Positions 31,827 to 43,518 of a stretch of DNA of 64,000 nt are shown here, one piece after another (positions within the stretch are counted from its first letter, which is position 1; every line of letters starts with the position of its first letter). This DNA is from Acidovorax sp. A79. Its GTDB lineage: Bacteria > Pseudomonadota > Gammaproteobacteria > Burkholderiales > Burkholderiaceae_C. Under the pieces are notes generated by a model. That model made no database searches and had not been told where the DNA came from. It saw only the letters and a list, made by a program, of their open reading frames with translations. The stretch covers positions 1-64,000 of the forward strand of contig NZ_AP028673.1 in NCBI RefSeq assembly GCF_041154505.1. The letters run 5' to 3'. Position numbers and translations under genes: made by a program.

Positions 31827-32765
31827 TCAGGACCGCGGGGCGCTGCTTCTTTTGCGGGGAGTGCGGGTGGGCCCCTTGGGCCCCGGCTGGATGTTCTCGA
31901 TGAAGTCGATCGAGGAGCGAACGATGGCTTCCATCGCGGGTGAGGAAGGATCCTCGCGGTAGCTCACGTGGATGGGCAGGGGCTTGAGCACGGTGTCGCA
32001 CGCCAGGGCGCGCAGGTCTGGAAACGCCAGCATGCGTTCCACCGCCAGGCGCGGCAGCGTGGCCACGCCGAAGCCGCCCTGCACCAGCTGCACCATCGCC
32101 GAAATGGACGACACCGTGTGCACGCGGCGCGGCTCCACCTGCGCATTGCGAAAGGTGTCGAGCAGGTACACGTGCGGCTGCGAGCCGCGCTGGAAGGTGA
32201 GGATGTCCGTGTCGGCAAAATCATCGAGCACATAGCGGCGCTTGCGGTGGATATTGCCGTTGCCCACGAACACCATCTCCATGGGCGTCACCGCCTGGCT
32301 GCGCATGCCGTCGGCCGATGCAGGCAGCGCCGCGAACACGACGTCGAGCGAGCCCCGCCGGATCTGATCGAGCAGCACGGGCGTGGACTCGACCGTGAGC
32401 TCGAGCTCCAGCAAGGGGTTGTCCTTGCGCAGCTGCTCCACCCATGGAATGAGCCAGGAGTGCAGCACCGATTCGATGGCGCCCAGCCGGATCGACACCT
32501 CCAGCGGCCCGCCCGATCCCATCTCGGTCTTGAGCTGGCGCTGCAGCTCCAGCATGCGCTTGGCGTAGGTCAGAAACCGTGTGCCGGCCACGGTGAGCTT
32601 GAAGTGCTTGTCGCGCCGGTCCAGCAGCAACACACCCAGCTCCTCCTCCAGCGCGGCGATGCGGCTGGACATGGCCGACTGCGTGAGAAACAGCTTTTCC
32701 GCGGCGCGCGTGACACTTTTGAGGGAGGCCACCCAGTAGAAGGCTTCGACGAAACGCAGGTTCAT
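31827..32765 (-). CDS. LysR-family transcriptional regulator
   Basis: 312 aa regulator. The N-terminal helix-turn-helix is FYWVASLKSVTRAAEKLFLT followed by QSAMSSRIAALEEELGVLLL. The effector domain runs from about residue 90 (EVSIRLGAIESVLHSWLIPW) with a second lobe near 200. The last 25 residues are Pro/Arg-rich, longer than usual. The start is the ATG at 32765; upstream frame lacks conservation. It is transcribed in the same direction as the 5-oxoproline operon and directly upstream, so it is the likely activator. Confidence 0.9.
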   Translation of the reverse strand: MNLRFVEAFYWVASLKSVTRAAEKLFLTQSAMSSRIAALEEELGVLLLDRRDKHFKLTVAGTRFLTYAKRMLELQRQLKTEMGSGGPLEVSIRLGAIESVLHSWLIPWVEQLRKDNPLLELELTVESTPVLLDQIRRGSLDVVFAALPASADGMRSQAVTPMEMVFVGNGNIHRKRRYVLDDFADTDILTFQRGSQPHVYLLDTFRNAQVEPRRVHTVSSISAMVQLVQGGFGVATLPRLAVERMLAFPDLRALACDTVLKPLPIHVSYREDPSSPAMEAIVRSSIDFIENIQPGPKGPTRTPRKRSSAPRS

Positions 32766-33065
32766 GGCGAGGGGTCCCAGGGCATCACTGACGAATGGCT
32801 GACGGGGCGCGCGCACCGCCGTGGTGCGCAGGAGCGCGCCAGGCTGGGTGGCGTCATGCCGTCCGGTGCAAAAACGGCGCCATTCTGCAACGGCCGACTC
32901 CACAACACTTTTTGCCGGCAGGAAAAAAGAGGCCACGGCGCAACGCCTGGTGACCCAGGGCATGGCGCGCCGTGCGCGCCGCCAGCGCAGTGCATGGACG
33001 ACACGGATCAGGACCATCGATGTCCGAACCCCTCCCTCTGCACTGCAGCGCCACGCTGAGGCGAA

Positions 33066-33524
33066 TCAGCCCGCAAACAGTGGCAGGTCTGCCTTCTTGA
33101 GCGTGCGCAGCACGAAGCTCGAGCGGCTGTGGCGTATGCCCTTGATCTTGTAGAGCTTCTCGCGCAGCAGGCGCTCGTAGTCGCGCGTGTCCTTGACCAC
33201 GATGCGCAGCAGATAGTCATAGTCACCGGAGACCAGATGCGCCTCGATCACCTCGGGAATGCTGGCCAGCGTTTCGCCAAACTTTTCAAGCGTGTTGTCC
33301 GAATGGCTGTCCAGCGTGACCTGCACGAGCACCGTGTCCGCCAGGTCCAGCGACTGCGGGTTGATGCGCACGGTGTAGCCCTGGATGACACCGGCCTCCT
33401 CCATCTTCTTGATGCGGCCCCAGCACGGCGAAGCGCTCAGGCCCACCGCCTGGCCGATCTCCTGCAGGCTGGCACGGGCGTTCCCCTGAAGCACAGCGAG
33501 AATTTTTCTGTCAAGGCGGTCCAT
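33066..33524 (-). CDS. Lrp/AsnC-family transcriptional regulator
   Basis: 152 aa. The helix-turn-helix is LDRKILAVLQGNARASLQEI then GQAVGLSASPCWGRIKKME, and the C-terminal RAM domain is TVLVQVTLDSHSDNTLEKF and HLVSGDYDYLLRIVVKD, the amino-acid effector region. Start ATG at 33524 chosen; a GTG two codons earlier is possible. It is divergent from the TRAP operon at 33973 and close to the glycine cleavage genes, so amino-acid-responsive control of either is plausible. The 300 bases between it and the LysR gene show nothing recognisable. Confidence 0.9.
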   Translation of the reverse strand: MDRLDRKILAVLQGNARASLQEIGQAVGLSASPCWGRIKKMEEAGVIQGYTVRINPQSLDLADTVLVQVTLDSHSDNTLEKFGETLASIPEVIEAHLVSGDYDYLLRIVVKDTRDYERLLREKLYKIKGIRHSRSSFVLRTLKKADLPLFAG

Positions 33525-33972
33525 GGCCACAATTATTCATGAATATCACCATATGCAGCAAATTTTTCTGCAAATTTGAAAATTCAAGCGAAAGATGGAA
33601 AGAACTGCTGCGCCTTGCAGCGCATACTTTGGACATCAAGGCGCTCTTACCGGAGCGCACAAACTGACAGGGCCCCGGACTGGTTACCGCCAGACCGGGG
33701 CGCTTGACAAGCAAGCACCTACCTTCGCGGCCGCCCGGCTGCCCCCTTCCCCCTCCCCCTTGCCTGGCCCAGGCCAGCAGCCTGCCTTTGTCGCCTCGGC
33801 GACGATTGCCTCCTTCCTGCGCGTTAATAAGCACGCTTACCAGCACAAACCCCGATGCCCCGGGCCATGCTGCAGCGCCATAATTTTCAGGACCACCAAC
33901 CCATGCTGCCAGCACCCTTTCCGCTGGTGCGTGCAAGGGGGCGCGGCAAGAAACATACTCACAGGAGACACC
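33525..33972. other. 448-base divergent intergenic region lrp / dctP
   Basis: No gene seen. The first 70 bases beside the Lrp gene are AT-rich with runs of AAATTT type, suited to Lrp binding. A hairpin at 33673-33700 pairs CCCCGG-A-CTGG with CCAG-A-CCGGGG around a six-base loop and has no T run. TTGACA at 33704-33709 resembles a -35 box but no convincing -10 follows. AGGAGA at 33964 is the dctP ribosome site. Confidence 0.5.
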
Positions 33973-34947
33973 ATGCAATTGACTTCCCTCGCTGCGGGCC
34001 TGGGCCTTGCGCTCGGCTTGATGGCCACCGCCAGCGCGCAGACCACCACGCTCAAGATCGGCTACGCCACGGCGCCCGATTCGCACTACGGCGTGGGGTC
34101 CAAGGTCTTCTGCGACGAAGTCGAGAAGGGCACGCAGGGGCGCTACAAGTGCCAGTACTTCCCCAACTCCGCGCTGGGCGGCGAGCGCGAGCAGATCGAG
34201 GCCATCCAGCTCGGTACGCAGGACCTGGTGAACACCTCCACCGGCCCCGTGGGCAATTTCGTGCCCGAAGTGAAGATCGTGGACATCCCCTTCCTGTTCC
34301 GCGACTACGACCATGCGCGCAAGGTGATGGACGGCCCCATCGGCCAGGACATCCTGACCAAGTTCCCGAGCAAGGGCATCATCGCGCTGGCCTGGACGGA
34401 GAACGGTTTCCGCCACATGACCAACAGCAAGCGCGACATCGTCAAGCCCGAGGACGCCAAGGGCCTGAAGATGCGCACCATGGAGAACAAGGTGCACATG
34501 GACGGCTACCGCACCTTCGGCATCCTGCCCACGCCCATGGCCTTCCCCGAGCTGTTCGGCGCCATGCAGCAGGGCACGGTGGACGGCCAGGAGAACCCCA
34601 TCCCCGTGATCCTGTCGGCCAAGTTCTCGCAGGTGCAAAAGCACCTGTCGCTCACCGGCCACGTGTACTCGCCGGCGCTGCTGCTGCTCTCGCCCAAGGT
34701 CTGGAACAAGCTCAATGACGCGGACAAGAAGGTCTTTACCGATGCCGCCAAGAGCGCCTCGGTGGCCCAGCGCAAGAAGGTCAACGACGACGAGAACAAC
34801 GGCATCGCCCTGCTGGAGCAGCAAGGCATGAAGGTCACCAAGACGGTGGACGGCGCCGCCTTCCGCGAAGCCCTCAAGCCCGCCTATGTGGGCTACGCCA
34901 AGGAGTTCGGCGCCGACAACATCAAGAAGATCCAGGACGTTCGTTAA
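33973..34947 (+). CDS. TRAP transporter solute-binding protein DctP
   Basis: 324 aa periplasmic receptor with signal peptide MQLTSLAAGLGLALGLMATASAQ. Family blocks are KIGYATAPDSHYGVGSKVFC, NSALGGEREQIEAIQLGTQD and the ligand Arg in KGLKMRTMENKVHMDG near residue 155. GTVDGQENPIPVILS marks the hinge region. It belongs to the C4-dicarboxylate/sialic-acid-like DctP group, not close to the two receptors at 27-30 kb. The start is the ATG at 33973 after ACAGGAGACACC. The partner genes follow after a 205-base structured gap. Confidence 0.93.
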   Translation: MQLTSLAAGLGLALGLMATASAQTTTLKIGYATAPDSHYGVGSKVFCDEVEKGTQGRYKCQYFPNSALGGEREQIEAIQLGTQDLVNTSTGPVGNFVPEVKIVDIPFLFRDYDHARKVMDGPIGQDILTKFPSKGIIALAWTENGFRHMTNSKRDIVKPEDAKGLKMRTMENKVHMDGYRTFGILPTPMAFPELFGAMQQGTVDGQENPIPVILSAKFSQVQKHLSLTGHVYSPALLLLSPKVWNKLNDADKKVFTDAAKSASVAQRKKVNDDENNGIALLEQQGMKVTKTVDGAAFREALKPAYVGYAKEFGADNIKKIQDVR

Positions 34948-34954
34948 CTCTTTT

Positions 34955-35066
34955 GAGCGACTCGCACAGCCCTCCTGGCGTCGTTGTTGCGTCTTGCCGT
35001 ACTGGTTGTACTGTCTGCGACGCAACGCCTAACCAGGACCGCTTCGCTGGGCTGTGTGAGCCGCTC
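34955..35066 (+). repeat. 112-base imperfect palindrome between dctP and dctQ
   Basis: The outer 18-base arms (GAGCGACTCGCACAGCCC and its partner at 35049-35066) match at 16 positions. Inner arms TCCTGG.../...CCAGGA and GTTGCGTC / GACGCAAC pair next, the right side having about ten extra bases. GTAC-TGGTT-GTAC is at the tip. A long RNA hairpin inside the TRAP transcript would stabilise the upstream dctP message or limit read-through into dctQM. Confidence 0.7.
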
Positions 35067-35152
35067 TTGACCCGCGCCCCGCATCGCCCGGCCCACACAA
35101 GGCGCCGGGCGCTTTTGCTTTGACCCTGCACGCCCTTGTCCAAGACCGTCCC

Positions 35153-35665
35153 GTGAAAACCTTCGAACGCTATTTTCTGGCCGCCAACCGCTGGGCATTG
35201 ATCCTGCTGCTGGCGGCCATGTCCATCATCATCTTCACCAACGTGGTGATGCGCTACGTCACCCACAACTCGCTCGAATGGGCCGAGGAGGTGTCGCGCC
35301 ACATGATGATCTGGCTGACCTTCCTGGGCGCCGGCCCCGTGCTGCGCTATGGCGGCCACATCGCGGTGGAGAACCTGCAGGATGCCCTGCCCCGCGCGGG
35401 CGCCATCGCCCTGCGTGCCGTGGTCGCGGCCTTGCTGTTCGCCTTCTTCGGCTTCATGGTCTGGTACGGCTGGCTGTACATGCAGCGCACCATGTTCCAG
35501 ATGACGGCCGTGACGCAGATCCCGTTCGCCTACATCTACAGCGCCATGCTGATCGGCGGCGTGCTGCTGATCGTGCACTTTTTGTTCATCGTGCGCGGCT
35601 ACGTGCTCGACCGCAACTTTGCGGCCGATGAACACTTCGATGCGAATGCGAGTGCCTCCCTATGA
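35153..35665 (+). CDS. TRAP transporter small permease DctQ
   Basis: 170 aa membrane protein with four spans (ALILLLAAMSIIIFTNVVMR, MMIWLTFLGAGPVLRYG, AVVAALLFAFFGFMVWYGWL, IYSAMLIGGVLLIVHFLFIV). The start is taken as the GTG at 35153 (MKTFERYF); a TTG at 35120 would add 11 residues of unlikely sequence. It overlaps the dctM start by 4 bases. GGHIAVENLQDAL matches the DctQ cytoplasmic loop. Confidence 0.87.
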   Translation: MKTFERYFLAANRWALILLLAAMSIIIFTNVVMRYVTHNSLEWAEEVSRHMMIWLTFLGAGPVLRYGGHIAVENLQDALPRAGAIALRAVVAALLFAFFGFMVWYGWLYMQRTMFQMTAVTQIPFAYIYSAMLIGGVLLIVHFLFIVRGYVLDRNFAADEHFDANASASL

Positions 35666-36957
35666 GCGCGTCCATCATCCTCATCGTTTCGGCCTGCCTG
35701 TTCCTGGCCATGGGCGTGCCCGTGGCGTTTGCGCTGGGCCTGGCCACCGCGGCCACGCTGATCCTGGCCGAGAGCTACCCGCTGATGGTGCTGCTCAAGG
35801 AGACCTTCACCGGCATCGACAGCTTTCCACTGATGGCCGTGCCCTTCTTCATCCTCGCGGCCGAGCTCATGAGCGGCGGCTCGCTGACCGAGGTGCTGCT
35901 GAGGTTTGCCGGGCAGTTCGTGGGCCACAAGCGCGGCGGGCTGGGCTACACCAACGTGGTCTCGCTGACCTTCTTCTCGGGCATCTCGGGCTCGGCGCTG
36001 GCCGATGCGGCGGGGCCGGGGTCGATGCTGATCCGCATGATGGACAAGGCCGGCTACGACCGTTCGTACGCGGCGGCTCTCACGGCCTCGACGGCCATCG
36101 TCGGGCCCATCATCCCGCCGTCCATCATCATGATCATCTATGCGCTGCAGGATGAAACGGTGTCGGTGGGTGCGCTGTTCGTGGCCGGCCTGCTGCCGGG
36201 CCTGCTGATCGCGGTGGCCATGTGCGTCGTAAACTTCCACGTCTCCAAGAAGCGCAACTACAAGGGCGACGGCCGGATGCCGCCGCTGGCCGAGATCCTG
36301 CAGACCACCTGGAAGGCGCTGCCCGCCATTTTGCTGCCGGTGGTGATCCTGGGCGGCATGCGCGCCGGCTGGTTCACGCCCACCGAGGCCTCGGTGGTGG
36401 CGGTGTTCTATGCGCTGGTGTGCGGCAAGTTCGTCTACCGCACGCTGCAGTGGAAGGCGCTGCCCGACATCCTGGCACGCTCGGCCCTGCTGTCGGCCTC
36501 GGTGCTGATCATCATCGGGCTGTCGGCCGCGTTCGCGTGGATCCTGACCATCGAGGGCATTCCGCAGCAGATGGCCGACTGGCTGGTGGGCATGAACCTC
36601 TCGCCGTGGATGTTCCTCATCATCGTGAACATCTTCCTGCTGCTGTTCGGCATCTTCATCGAGCCGCTGCCGGGCGTGATGGTGCTGGCGCCCATCCTCG
36701 CGCCCGTGGCCGTGAAGCTGGGAATCGACCCCATCCACTTCGCGATGGTGGTGATCTACAACCTCACGCTGGGCATGATCACGCCGCCCGTGGGCGGGCT
36801 GCTGTTCGTCACCTGCAACGTCTCGCGCGTACCGATGTCGCAGCTGGTGCGCGAGCTGGTGCCCTTCCTGTGGGCGCATGGCGTGGTGCTGGTGGTGCTG
36901 ACCTTCATCCCGCAGCTGTCGACCTGGCTGCCGAAGGTGCTCGGGTTCATCAAATAG
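35662..36957 (+). CDS. TRAP transporter large permease DctM
   Basis: 431 aa, about 12 membrane spans. SGISGSALADAAGPGSMLIR is the first repeat signature, ASTAIVGPIIPPSIIMIIYA the following reentrant loop, and NLTLGMITPPVGGLLFVTCN the second repeat. ATGA overlap with dctQ indicates coupling. The gene ends 26 bases before the promoter of the glycine riboswitch, with no clear terminator, so read-through into gcv leader is possible. Confidence 0.94.
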   Translation: MSASIILIVSACLFLAMGVPVAFALGLATAATLILAESYPLMVLLKETFTGIDSFPLMAVPFFILAAELMSGGSLTEVLLRFAGQFVGHKRGGLGYTNVVSLTFFSGISGSALADAAGPGSMLIRMMDKAGYDRSYAAALTASTAIVGPIIPPSIIMIIYALQDETVSVGALFVAGLLPGLLIAVAMCVVNFHVSKKRNYKGDGRMPPLAEILQTTWKALPAILLPVVILGGMRAGWFTPTEASVVAVFYALVCGKFVYRTLQWKALPDILARSALLSASVLIIIGLSAAFAWILTIEGIPQQMADWLVGMNLSPWMFLIIVNIFLLLFGIFIEPLPGVMVLAPILAPVAVKLGIDPIHFAMVVIYNLTLGMITPPVGGLLFVTCNVSRVPMSQLVRELVPFLWAHGVVLVVLTFIPQLSTWLPKVLGFIK

Positions 36958-36982
36958 CGTCTGCGCGGCTTCTTCCAGCGGA

Positions 36983-36988
36983 TATACT
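36983..36988 (+). promoter_or_regulatory. -10 box of the gcvTHP promoter
   Basis: TATACT lies six to ten bases before the first riboswitch helix, the right place for transcription to start at the leader. The -35 region 17 bases upstream is poor, suggesting an activator or weak basal promoter. Confidence 0.5.
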
Positions 36989-36993
36989 GGCGG

Positions 36994-37217
36994 CCGTCAG
37001 GAGAGAGCCCCTTCCCATCAACGAAAGGGGCCGCCGAAGGCGCAGGCAGCAGCCGAACGCTCAGGCAAAAGGACTGGCAACCGCCCGCAGTGATGCGGGC
37101 GTTCCCTTGCTGGAGAGAGATGGACCGTGCAGCACGGCACCCATCCACCGAAGGAGCAAGCCGCGCGGCCAGCCAGGGCGCTGCGGTGAATCTCTCAGGT
37201 AAAGCGGACAGCAGGGC
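36994..37217 (+). promoter_or_regulatory. tandem glycine riboswitch (two aptamers)
   Basis: Two glycine aptamers in series. Aptamer I begins GTCAGGAGAGAGCC and closes with GCCGAAGG, GCCGAACGCTCAGGC and AAAAGGACTGG at about 37078. Aptamer II begins CTGGAGAGAGATGG near 37110, has ACCGAAGGAGCAAGCC and closes with AATCTCTCAGGTAAAGCGGACAG near 37213. The GGAGAG and CTCAGG pairs are the conserved family core. The leader ends about 50 bases before gcvT, with the ribosome site just beyond, so it probably turns on translation or elongation of gcvTHP when glycine is high. Confidence 0.95.
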
Positions 37218-37267
37218 AAATCCCGCGACCCATGGGGCCGCGGCCACCATTTGCCCCGGAGTCCGCC

Positions 37268-38401
37268 TTGACCACCCCTACCGCCCCGCTGCTGACCACC
37301 CCTCTCAACGCCCTGCACACCGAGCTGGGCGCCCGCATGGTGCCGTTTGCGGGTTACTCCATGCCCGTGCAGTACCCTGCCGGCCTGATGGCCGAGCACC
37401 TGCACACGCGCAACGCGGCGGGTTTGTTCGACGTCTCGCACATGGGCCAGCTCAAGCTTGTCGGCCCCGGCGCCGCTGCCGCGTTCGAAACCCTGATGCC
37501 CGTCGACGTGATCGACCTGCCCGTGGGCAAGCAGCGCTACGGCCTGCTGCTCACCGACGAAGGCACGGTCATCGACGACCTGATGTTCTTCAACCAGGGC
37601 AATGACACCCTGTTCGTCATCGTCAACGGCGCCTGCAAGGTAGGCGACAGCGCGCACATCCAGGCACGCATCGGCCAGCGCTGCGACGTCATCCCCATGC
37701 CCGACCACGCCCTGCTGGCGCTGCAAGGCCCGCAGGCAGTCACCGCCCTGGCGCGCCTGGCACCCGGCGTCGAAAAGCTGGTATTCATGACGGGTGGCGA
37801 CTTTTCCATTGCGGGCTGCGACTGCTTCGTGACCCGCAGCGGCTACACCGGGGAGGACGGCTTCGAGATCTCGGTGCCCGCGTCCCAGGCCGAAACCCTG
37901 GCGCGCGCGCTGCTGGCCCAGCCCGAGGTCAAGCCCATCGGGCTGGGCGCCCGCAACTCGCTGCGCCTGGAAGCCGGCCTGTGCCTGTACGGCAACGACA
38001 TCGACACCACGACCACCCCGCCCGAGGCGGCGCTGAACTGGGCCATCCAGAAGGTGCGCCGCACCGGCGGCGCGCGCGCGGGCGGCTTCCCCGGTGCCGA
38101 CAAGGTGCTGTCGCAGATCGACAACCCCGCCAGCCTGCAGCGCAAGCGCGTGGGCCTGGTCGCGCTGGAACGCGTGCCCGTGCGCGAGCACACCGAACTG
38201 CAAGGCCCCGACGGTCAAAAGATCGGCGAAGTGACCAGCGGCCTGCTGGGGCCCACCGTGGACAAGCCGGTGGCCATGGGCTACGTGGCGCCAGCCTTTG
38301 CCGCCATCGGCACGCGCGTCAACGCCATCGTGCGCGGCAAGGCCGTGCCCATGGAGGTGGTGTCCATGCCGTTCACGCCCGCGCGCTACCACCGCGGCTG
38401 A
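37268..38401 (+). CDS. gcvT: glycine cleavage system aminomethyltransferase
   Basis: T-protein, 377 aa, moves the methylene group from the aminomethyl-lipoyl H-protein to tetrahydrofolate. The start is a TTG at 37268 (MTTPTAPLLTTPLNALHTEL), supported by GGAGT five bases upstream and by family N termini; an ATG at 37232 would begin inside the riboswitch tail. Motifs: MVPFAGYSMPVQYPAGLMAE, FDVSHMGQL with the family Asp, and SGYTGEDGFEI near residue 200. A C-terminal T-domain (GEVTSGLLGPTVDKPVAMGY) is present. First gene of gcvTHP. Confidence 0.96.
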   Translation: MTTPTAPLLTTPLNALHTELGARMVPFAGYSMPVQYPAGLMAEHLHTRNAAGLFDVSHMGQLKLVGPGAAAAFETLMPVDVIDLPVGKQRYGLLLTDEGTVIDDLMFFNQGNDTLFVIVNGACKVGDSAHIQARIGQRCDVIPMPDHALLALQGPQAVTALARLAPGVEKLVFMTGGDFSIAGCDCFVTRSGYTGEDGFEISVPASQAETLARALLAQPEVKPIGLGARNSLRLEAGLCLYGNDIDTTTTPPEAALNWAIQKVRRTGGARAGGFPGADKVLSQIDNPASLQRKRVGLVALERVPVREHTELQGPDGQKIGEVTSGLLGPTVDKPVAMGYVAPAFAAIGTRVNAIVRGKAVPMEVVSMPFTPARYHRG

Positions 38402-38487
38402 CCCTCTGCAACCGCCCCAGCCCGGCTAAAGTGGCGGCTGGCATCGGCACTTTTTCTGTTTACCCCCCTTTTTTTGGAGCTTCCCCC

Positions 38488-38862
38488 ATGACCATCAAGT
38501 ATTCCAAGGACCACGAGTGGATCGACATCTCCGACCACGAAGCCGCCACCGTGGGCATCACGCTGCATGCCCAGGACGCCCTGGGCGACGTGGTCTTCGT
38601 GGACCTCCCCGAGGTCGGCACGACCTTCACCCAGGGTGACGTGGCCGGCGTGGTCGAGTCCGTGAAGGCCGCGGCCGACGTGTACATGCCTGTCACCGGC
38701 GAAGTCGTCGAAGTGAACGAAGCACTGCGCGCCGACCCCTCGCTGGCCAACAGCGATCCCATGGGTGCCGGCTGGTTCTTCAAGGTCCATGTGACGGACA
38801 TGCTGCAGTTCGATGCGCTCATGGACGAACCCGCCTACGCCGAGTTCGCCAAGAACGCCTGA
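38488..38862 (+). CDS. gcvH: glycine cleavage system H protein
   Basis: Lipoyl carrier, 124 aa, full length. The lipoylated lysine is Lys60 in [25 protein letters not shown] at the start and [10 protein letters not shown] near 100 are typical. TTTTTGGAGC precedes the ATG. It shuttles the aminomethyl group between GcvP, GcvT and lipoamide dehydrogenase, the last not present here. Confidence 0.97.
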   Translation: MTIKYSKDHEWIDISDHEAATVGITLHAQDALGDVVFVDLPEVGTTFTQGDVAGVVESVKAAADVYMPVTGEVVEVNEALRADPSLANSDPMGAGWFFKVHVTDMLQFDALMDEPAYAEFAKNA

Positions 38863-38932
38863 CCCTCCGATGCCCCGCGGCCCGGCGCCTCCCCGCCGGG
38901 CCAATGTGTTTCCTTGCACTGTGCCGCCGCCG

Positions 38933-41842
<2,910 letters not shown>

Positions 41843-41886
41843 TCCCAGCGGGCAGGCGCCCGGCGCCGTTCCTCCCCGCCCACCAC

Positions 41887-41925
41887 AAGCCTTCGTGCAG
41901 CCTGCCCGCACGAAAGCTTTTTTAT
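41887..41925 (+). terminator. Rho-independent terminator after gcvP
   Basis: AAGC-C-TTCGTGC pairs with GCACGAA-A-GCTT around a loop of about ten bases and runs into TTTTTT-ATT, 45 bases past the gcvP stop. Confidence 0.85.
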
Positions 41926-42016
41926 TGCCCGGCCCCCACCGGCGGCCCACGGGCAGCCGCCGGAACGCGACTAAGATCGCGGGCTGTCCGATACACCCAC
42001 CTCCAAGGAGACCCCT

Positions 42017-42421
42017 TTGCGAAACCTTTTTTGCGCACTGCTTGCCGGCTTTGTGATCGCCCCCGCCGCCATGGCGCAGGCCAAGCCCGTCACCACGGCC
42101 AGCGGCCTGGTCTATGAGTCCCTCAAGGAAGGCACGGGCGAATCGCCCAAGGCCACCGACACGGTGAAGGTGCACTACAAGGGCACGTTCCTGGACGGCA
42201 AGGAATTCGACAGCTCCTACAAGCGCGGCGAGCCCACCGAGTTCCCGCTCAACCGCGTGATCCCCTGCTGGACCGAAGGCGTGCAGCGCATGAAACCCGG
42301 CGGCAAGGCCAAGCTGACCTGCCCGGCAGCGATTGCCTATGGCGAGCGCGGCGCTGGCGGGGTGATTCCGCCCAACAGCACGCTCAACTTCGAGATCGAG
42401 CTGATCTCGGTGCGCAAGTAA
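42017..42421 (+). CDS. FKBP-type peptidyl-prolyl cis-trans isomerase, periplasmic
   Basis: 134 aa folding catalyst with signal peptide (MRNLFCALLAGFVIAPAAMAQ) and one FKBP domain. TDTVKVHYKGTFLDGKEFDS, VIPCWTEGVQRMKPGGKAKL and YGERGAGGVIPPNSTLNFEI supply the usual pocket residues (Tyr, Phe, Asp, Trp-for-Val/Ile, Tyr). The start is a TTG at 42017 with AAGGAG six bases upstream, the only start giving the signal peptide. The MerR gene follows 8 bases after its stop, so they are probably cotranscribed. Confidence 0.92.
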   Translation: MRNLFCALLAGFVIAPAAMAQAKPVTTASGLVYESLKEGTGESPKATDTVKVHYKGTFLDGKEFDSSYKRGEPTEFPLNRVIPCWTEGVQRMKPGGKAKLTCPAAIAYGERGAGGVIPPNSTLNFEIELISVRK

Positions 42422-42429
42422 GAAGACCC

Positions 42430-43491
42430 ATGCTGCTGAAGGTCGGTGACCTCGCGCGGCGCACCGGCCTCACGGTGCGCACGCTGCACCACTACGACGA
42501 AATCGGGCTGCTCAAGCCCTCGGGCCGGTCGGACGCCGGCTACCGGCTGTACAGCCAGGCCGACGTGCAGCGGCTGCATGGCATCCAGACCATGCGGCAG
42601 ATGGGCCTGCCGCTCAGCGACATCGGCGACCTGCTGGTGGGCGACACCATGGCGCCCGAGCGCATCATCGGCCAGCAGATCCGCGCGCTCGACCAACAGA
42701 TATCGCAAGCCACCGAACTGCGCGGCCGCCTGACCATGCTGCGCGATGGCCTGATGGCAGGGGCCGAGCCCGACATGGGCAACTGGCTCGAAGCGCTGGC
42801 GCTCATGACGACCTATGGCAAGTACTTCAGCTCGGCCGAGCTCAAGCAGATCTTCACCAACTGGAGCCTGATCGAAGCCGACTGGCTGGTCGTGAAGGAC
42901 CTGGTGCAGAGCGCCATGGACCGCCAGCTGCCGCCCGACGCCCCGGAGGTGCAGGCGCTGGCGTACCGCTGGATGGCGCTGATGCTGCACTGGATGGGCG
43001 GCGACATGGACCTGCTGGAGCGCTGGGGCCACATGTTCCGCACCGAGCCCACCACCCACGGCCGCAACCATGCGCCGCCGGGCGAAATGATCGAGTACGT
43101 CGAAGTCGCCATCAAGCTGCGCATGAACCTGCTCGACAAGTACCTGACCCGCGACGACCTGCGCGCGCTGGGCCATGTGCCCCACACCCAGTGGGCGGCG
43201 CTGGAGGGCTCGGTGCAGCAACTGCTGGCGCGCGGAGTGGCCCCGCAGCACGCCGACGCTGCGGCGGCGGCACAGCGCTGGGATGCGCTGTTCGGCCAGC
43301 TGACACGCAACGACGCGGCGCTGCGCCAGAAGCTGCTCACCGCATCGATGCTGGAGCCCTTGCTGCAGGCGGGCTCGCCACTGAGCGCGCCCGTGCGTGC
43401 GTACCTGCACGCTGCCCTCGCCCACGTGCATGCCGCCGCTGCGGGGCCAGCCGCGCCACCCATCCGTAAAAAAGCAGTAAAAATCGCTTGA
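42430..43491 (+). CDS. MerR-family regulator with TipAS-like effector domain
   Basis: 353 aa. Residues 1-70 are the MerR winged helix (KVGDLARRTGLTVRTLHHYD, then EIGLLKPSGRSDAGYRLY). A coiled-coil of about 40 residues follows. The rest resembles TipAS antibiotic-recognition domains, with ALAYRWMALMLHWMGGD and EYVEVAIKLRMNLLDKYL and two repeated helical units, longer than single-TipAS proteins. No metal-binding cysteines are present, so it likely senses an organic ligand. A MerR-type dyad overlaps its stop, upstream of the acyltransferase-MFS pair, the probable target. Confidence 0.87.
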   Translation: MLLKVGDLARRTGLTVRTLHHYDEIGLLKPSGRSDAGYRLYSQADVQRLHGIQTMRQMGLPLSDIGDLLVGDTMAPERIIGQQIRALDQQISQATELRGRLTMLRDGLMAGAEPDMGNWLEALALMTTYGKYFSSAELKQIFTNWSLIEADWLVVKDLVQSAMDRQLPPDAPEVQALAYRWMALMLHWMGGDMDLLERWGHMFRTEPTTHGRNHAPPGEMIEYVEVAIKLRMNLLDKYLTRDDLRALGHVPHTQWAALEGSVQQLLARGVAPQHADAAAAAQRWDALFGQLTRNDAALRQKLLTASMLEPLLQAGSPLSAPVRAYLHAALAHVHAAAAGPAAPPIRKKAVKIA

Positions 43492-43518
43492 CCCTCACGC
43501 AACGTGAGGCTTGACAGT
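43488..43518 (+). promoter_or_regulatory. MerR-type operator before acyltransferase-MFS pair
   Basis: CCTCACG-CAA-CGTGAGG (7-bp perfect arms, 43493-43509) is flanked by TTGACC at 43488 and TTGACA at 43511. The dyad right after TTGAC is the layout of MerR-controlled promoters with long spacers. A good -10 hexamer is not visible, so the exact promoter is unsure. Confidence 0.6.

Noticed and set aside
33673..33700. Intrinsic terminator before dctP
   Set aside because: The stem is good but no T run follows and no gene ends there, so it is only noted as a hairpin.
37232..37267. ATG start for gcvT at 37232
   Set aside because: It adds 12 residues not seen in the family and starts just past aptamer II; the TTG at 37268 has a better-placed ribosome site.
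38813..38932. N-terminal extension of gcvP
   Set aside because: It overlaps the end of gcvH and is not family-like; the ATG at 38933 gives the normal length.
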